64,000 nt of DNA, taken from positions 3,720,001 through 3,784,000 of the forward strand of contig OX638369.1 of the NCBI GenBank assembly GCA_951812925.1, written 5' to 3'. The notes beneath the pieces were generated by a model. That model searched no databases. It was not told where the DNA came from and saw nothing but the letters and a program-made list of their open reading frames with translations. How positions within the stretch are numbered: the stretch's first letter is position 1; every line of letters begins with the position of its first letter. Positions 60,935 to 64,000 of this stretch are shown here, piece after piece. The position numbers and the translations under genes are program-made. This stretch comes from Calliopum simillimum (taxonomy: Eukaryota; Arthropoda; Insecta; Diptera; Lauxaniidae).

Positions 60935-61395
60935 TACATAGAAAATTAAATTATCTTTCGAAAGGCATTTTAATTTTGTTTGTACAACTTCTCATTGAAG
61001 AGTTATTGCAATTTAAAGAGTAAGATATTTTAATATGAATTCATATGTAGTACTTCATATCATAACTGTTAACAACTTTTTAAATTGGGTGATCTGCTAA
61101 ACTACAAGTTGTACGCAAATACTTTTAACGTACTTTTGTAGGAAATTTCCTGTGCTACAAAATTGGAGACCAACATTTTTCTGTTAAAGTTAGCACTAGC
61201 GAGATATTTGCAAAAAACTGATTTTAGCGACCTTTGAGCCTTAATAACTTTTTATGCGCACACGACTGTGCAATGGACTTTTCACAGTTTGTGTATCATG
61301 CATAAATAAAGACAATTCCGGTGAAAAATATCCACTGGGAATTTTTTCGCACAGAAGCTCTTTTTTCGTCTTATTTTCCTGGGCTATAATTTTTA

Positions 61396-62759
61396 TGTTG
61401 ACAATGAATTTTTTTCCATCAACTTCATACTAAAGGAGAAATGTCCCTCTTATAAAAATCAAAAAAATAAGTATGCAAGTTAGTTCCTTAGCACACGCAG
61501 AATGTTATAAAATAATAATTATTTAAATCGGCTCGGTATATTTTGCGTTACAGGGGGTTTTCGTATAAGCAATTTTATATAAATAGTGTAGATTTAAAAA
61601 TAGTTAACTTTTTTGTGAAATTTTTAACGTATTAAACAACAGTTCAAAACACATTCGATAACTCTCTTCAACTAAATATTTGTCTGACACAAATTAGTGA
61701 AAAAATAAATAAAAAGTAAACATCCCATAAAAAAATTCTATAACACACACTTTACTTGTTCGCAATATCTTTGCATAAAAGGAACAATATGAGGAGGAAA
61801 TAACAACAACAAACAACATTATTGTAGTAAACTTTCAAAGCAATAACAACAAACAACAACGGACAGAGCAGGAACTGTATAAAAAAACAACAACAGTTGA
61901 AAGTAGGAACCATGGTATTGTTATTGCTACAAAACTTATGTTCCAGCGCGCGCTAACGGAGTAGAGAGGCGCCAACTGACCAAGTCCATAAACGTATATT
62001 GTTGCATGAAAAAACTGCGAAAAAAAACCAAACCAAATGAAAGTAAAATATTTTCCAAACCATTAAAAAAAAAAATGCATGAAAACGAAATATCCAGCAC
62101 AATGCAACGCATTGGTAAATGGCCTGTAGTGTGTGAAGAGCTCATTGGAAAAGGACATGCATGAAAGCATACAAAAAATAGGATACACGAGGATACAGTC
62201 TATGTATATTGTTAGCCACTAGAAAATCGTTTGAGCAGAATTAAGTGGGATGCAGCATAGAATGCAGATTTTGTTTGTAAGCCACTGACTGCCTTTGCTT
62301 CGGTTATTGTTGTTGCTATTTGTTGGTTTGTTTGCATTATTGGCATGTTTATTTTTTTGCTTGTTTGGATGGTTTGATTATGAAATTTGATTTGCCAAAG
62401 AAATCAAATTCACTTTAGTGAAGAGCTATACATATTTTAAAAAAAAATTATTGTGCAAAATGAGCAACATAAAACATAAATGACATAAAATTTATATTAA
62501 AATACCAATAAATATATCGAAACTATATTTTCAGCATATTTGCGCTTAACCTTCGGACTGGCTAATATCGTAAAAAAGAGGATATGATGATAGGGCGTCA
62601 ACCCCCTATACAAAAACTGTAAGCAACCCAAACGGCTGGACCGATCACCGTGAATATATAGCTTTTCGTGTAGGGCGCGTGTTTCTGTGCCATTAGTTTT
62701 TTCGGGTACGGCACGTTTATTTTTCACCCAAGAGTCTCCCTTCGATCTCGGAAGCAGAA
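61396..62759. other. AT-rich DNA without recognised gene
   Basis: CAA and AAC-rich microsatellite-like stretches at about 61800-61890. No exon found; if the YIPF5-like gene continues upstream, this is intronic. Confidence 0.3.
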
Positions 62760-63130
62760 ATTTCTAGAGAGTTTTTTTTTCGTGATTTCAGCGCGTTTCA
62801 TGACTTTTTACAAAATTTTAGTGGAAACAAATTTTTTCACCCAAGGGTCTCCCTTTCGGTGTCGGAACCCAGTGTGCCAGACGGTTCCCAAAAAAAAAGC
62901 GAATCGTTTTTTTTTTTGGAATTTCTCCCGCAAACGGATTCGTAACGGGTAAAAAAGCGAAGATATGAACCGTCTGGCACACTGGGAACCAAAATTTTTT
63001 TTTTTTCGTTTTTTCGTGTTTTCCACGAGTTTATTGACTTTTTACGACGTTTTAGTGGGAAAAATTTTTATCACCCAAGGATTCTCTCCTAGAATAACGG
63101 AACCAAAAATTTAGAAATTCTAAATTTTCG
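62760..63130. repeat. Two diverged tandem repeat units, one split by a MITE
   Basis: Each unit contains TTCATGACTTTTTAC or TTATTGACTTTTTACGAC, then a TTTTAGTGG block, then CACCCAAGG followed by CGGAACC. A third member is at about 19600-19790. The first unit is interrupted by the MITE at 62868-62986. Confidence 0.55.
62868..62986. mobile_element. 119-bp MITE with perfect 20-bp inverted ends
   Basis: CCCAGTGTGCCAGACGGTTC at 62868-62887 is exactly complementary to 62967-62986. It splits a repeat unit at CGGAA/CC; the unbroken relative near 19702 reads TCGGAACCAAAAATT, so the insertion duplicated AA (or no more than two bases). Superfamily is not assigned; an AA duplication is unusual. Confidence 0.8.
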
Positions 63131-63289
63131 TCTTTCCAAAAAAATTTATATAACATTACTCTGAAAATATTTAACGGACATGGATGAAATTTGTTATGAG
63201 TATTAAGAGTATCGGAACAAATAATTTCCAATGGAAAAACGGACGTTGCCACGCCCTTAAAAAAAGTTAAGTTAAAAACTAAGGAATCC

Positions 63290-64000
63290 TTGATTGGTTT
63301 TGATGAAAAAACATATTATTTTGTATTCATTATTTTCAAACCTTTCATCCTGAATTCTTTTTGTCCGCCGTTAACGCTTTGGGAAGAAACCGAAAAGACT
63401 TTGTTGGGTATTTTGTTCCATATCTTCTGTAAGCGCCGCTTGATTTGATCTACCTCAAGAGGATTTATGTTCTTCATTTTGTCCGCCATAAAGCCCCATA
63501 GATAATAATCTAATGGATTTAGATCCGGGGAAATTGCTGGCATTCATCTGACGATATAAAACACGCAAGTTTGGCTTCGCACCAGATATAAACACTTTAA
63601 GCCTTGTGCGCTAGAGCTGAGTCTTGCTAGAAGCAAAATAGTTCATTACCAAATAACGGCGTGGTCTGCAGCAAAACATGCTTTTTCAAAACCTCTTTCA
63701 AATAGTAACTCGCGGTTATTTTGACTCCTTTTTACCATGAAGAGAAGAGAAAGTTTGCTTTTTTCTAAAATCGACCTTCATACCATAACGGATATTACAT
63801 TTTGATAACGTTCGATTGCCTTTACTTAAGTGGGAATATCGTCCTTACTAACTGCATACACGCGATCATTTTAGGCGTTGTGGTTGTCTTGCATCAGCAT
63901 TCGTTTCTCATCAGAAAAAGTTATCTTGCAACTTGCGTGTCCCCGAAGGAGTTCCTTACTTCTCTTGCTTCTCATTATTGTTTGGCGCTCTGTAAGGCTG
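63290..64000 (-). pseudogene. Degraded Tc1/mariner-superfamily transposase, runs off the window
   Basis: On the minus strand, SPDLNPLDYYLWGFMADKM (63543 downward) is the third catalytic block (LNPLD) of Tc1/mariner-type transposases, of the class that has PDLNPLDYYLWG. Upstream pieces in other frames, such as VKAIERYQNVISVMV near 63770-63820 and an MLMQDN-like segment near 63890, fit the preceding catalytic region with multiple frame breaks. A DD37D/maT-like lineage is possible. It is a relic. Confidence 0.6.

Larger units (their letters stand above)
58784..61395. mobile_element. Large palindromic foldback, interrupted by a mariner
   Basis: One continuous inverted repeat. The left arm runs from 58784 to about 59380. 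The loop is about 60 bases around 59400. The right arm runs from about 59440 to 59640 and, after the mariner, from 60937 to 61395. Outer blocks such as ATGCATGATACACAAACTGTG on the left have their complement near 61282-61302; inner blocks such as GTAGATCTTGTAATTCTC are complementary to 59320-59337. The arms are about 600 bases. No protein is encoded by the foldback itself. Confidence 0.85.

Overview
This is nuclear DNA from a higher (brachyceran) fly. It is strongly AT-rich, has short GT-AG introns and coding exons very close to Drosophila proteins, and has a repeat landscape (mariners, hAT MITEs, Helitron-type repeats, many foldback elements) that would fit a tephritid-like genome. The species is inference only.

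Host genes are few. (1) 2999-5055 (+) is a complete four-exon gene for V-ATPase catalytic subunit A (614 aa). (2) 11424-13705 (-) is a second, convergent subunit A gene (696 aa) with an 82-residue charged N-terminal extension and exactly the same three intron positions, so the pair is an inverted duplication. (3) 51823-53963 (-) is a complete two-exon peroxisomal acyl-CoA oxidase (690 aa). (4) 57519-57681 (-) is the terminal exon of a YIPF5/Yip1 family Golgi membrane protein; its other exons are not seen and probably lie beyond the right edge. (5) 1090-1181 (-) looks like the terminal coding exon of a gene I cannot name.

Most of the rest is mobile DNA. The space between the two V-ATPase genes holds an 11-bp-repeat foldback element with internal tRNA-like sequences and a larger foldback around a 424-bp tandem repeat. 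From 20.6 to 25.5 kb there is a hAT element with an 8-bp target duplication next to two further foldbacks. A non-LTR retrotransposon fills about 29.8-33.4 kb (-); its ORF1 ends on a canonical -1 frameshift heptamer and its ORF2 carries an internal deletion. Mariner relatives occur at 28.1-29.0 kb (frameshifted), 38.9-39.6 kb and 48.1-48.5 kb (two members of a 'snapback' family with two 5' ends and only the DNA-binding half of the transposase) and 59.6-60.9 kb (full-length ORF, second catalytic Asp replaced by Gly). Helitron-like repeats with a conserved 3' hairpin and CTAG end occur at 1.7, 35.4 and 41.4 kb, with truncated relatives at 29.2 and 34.2 kb. Small MITEs with clear termini lie at 36.9, 49.2 and 62.9 kb.

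The most interesting items are the snapback mariner family, the frameshift signal in the retrotransposon, the mariner caught in one arm of a large palindrome so that the other arm gives its empty site, and the 11-bp palindromic repeat element with paired tRNA-like heads. All boundaries were read by eye from the sequence; no database was searched.
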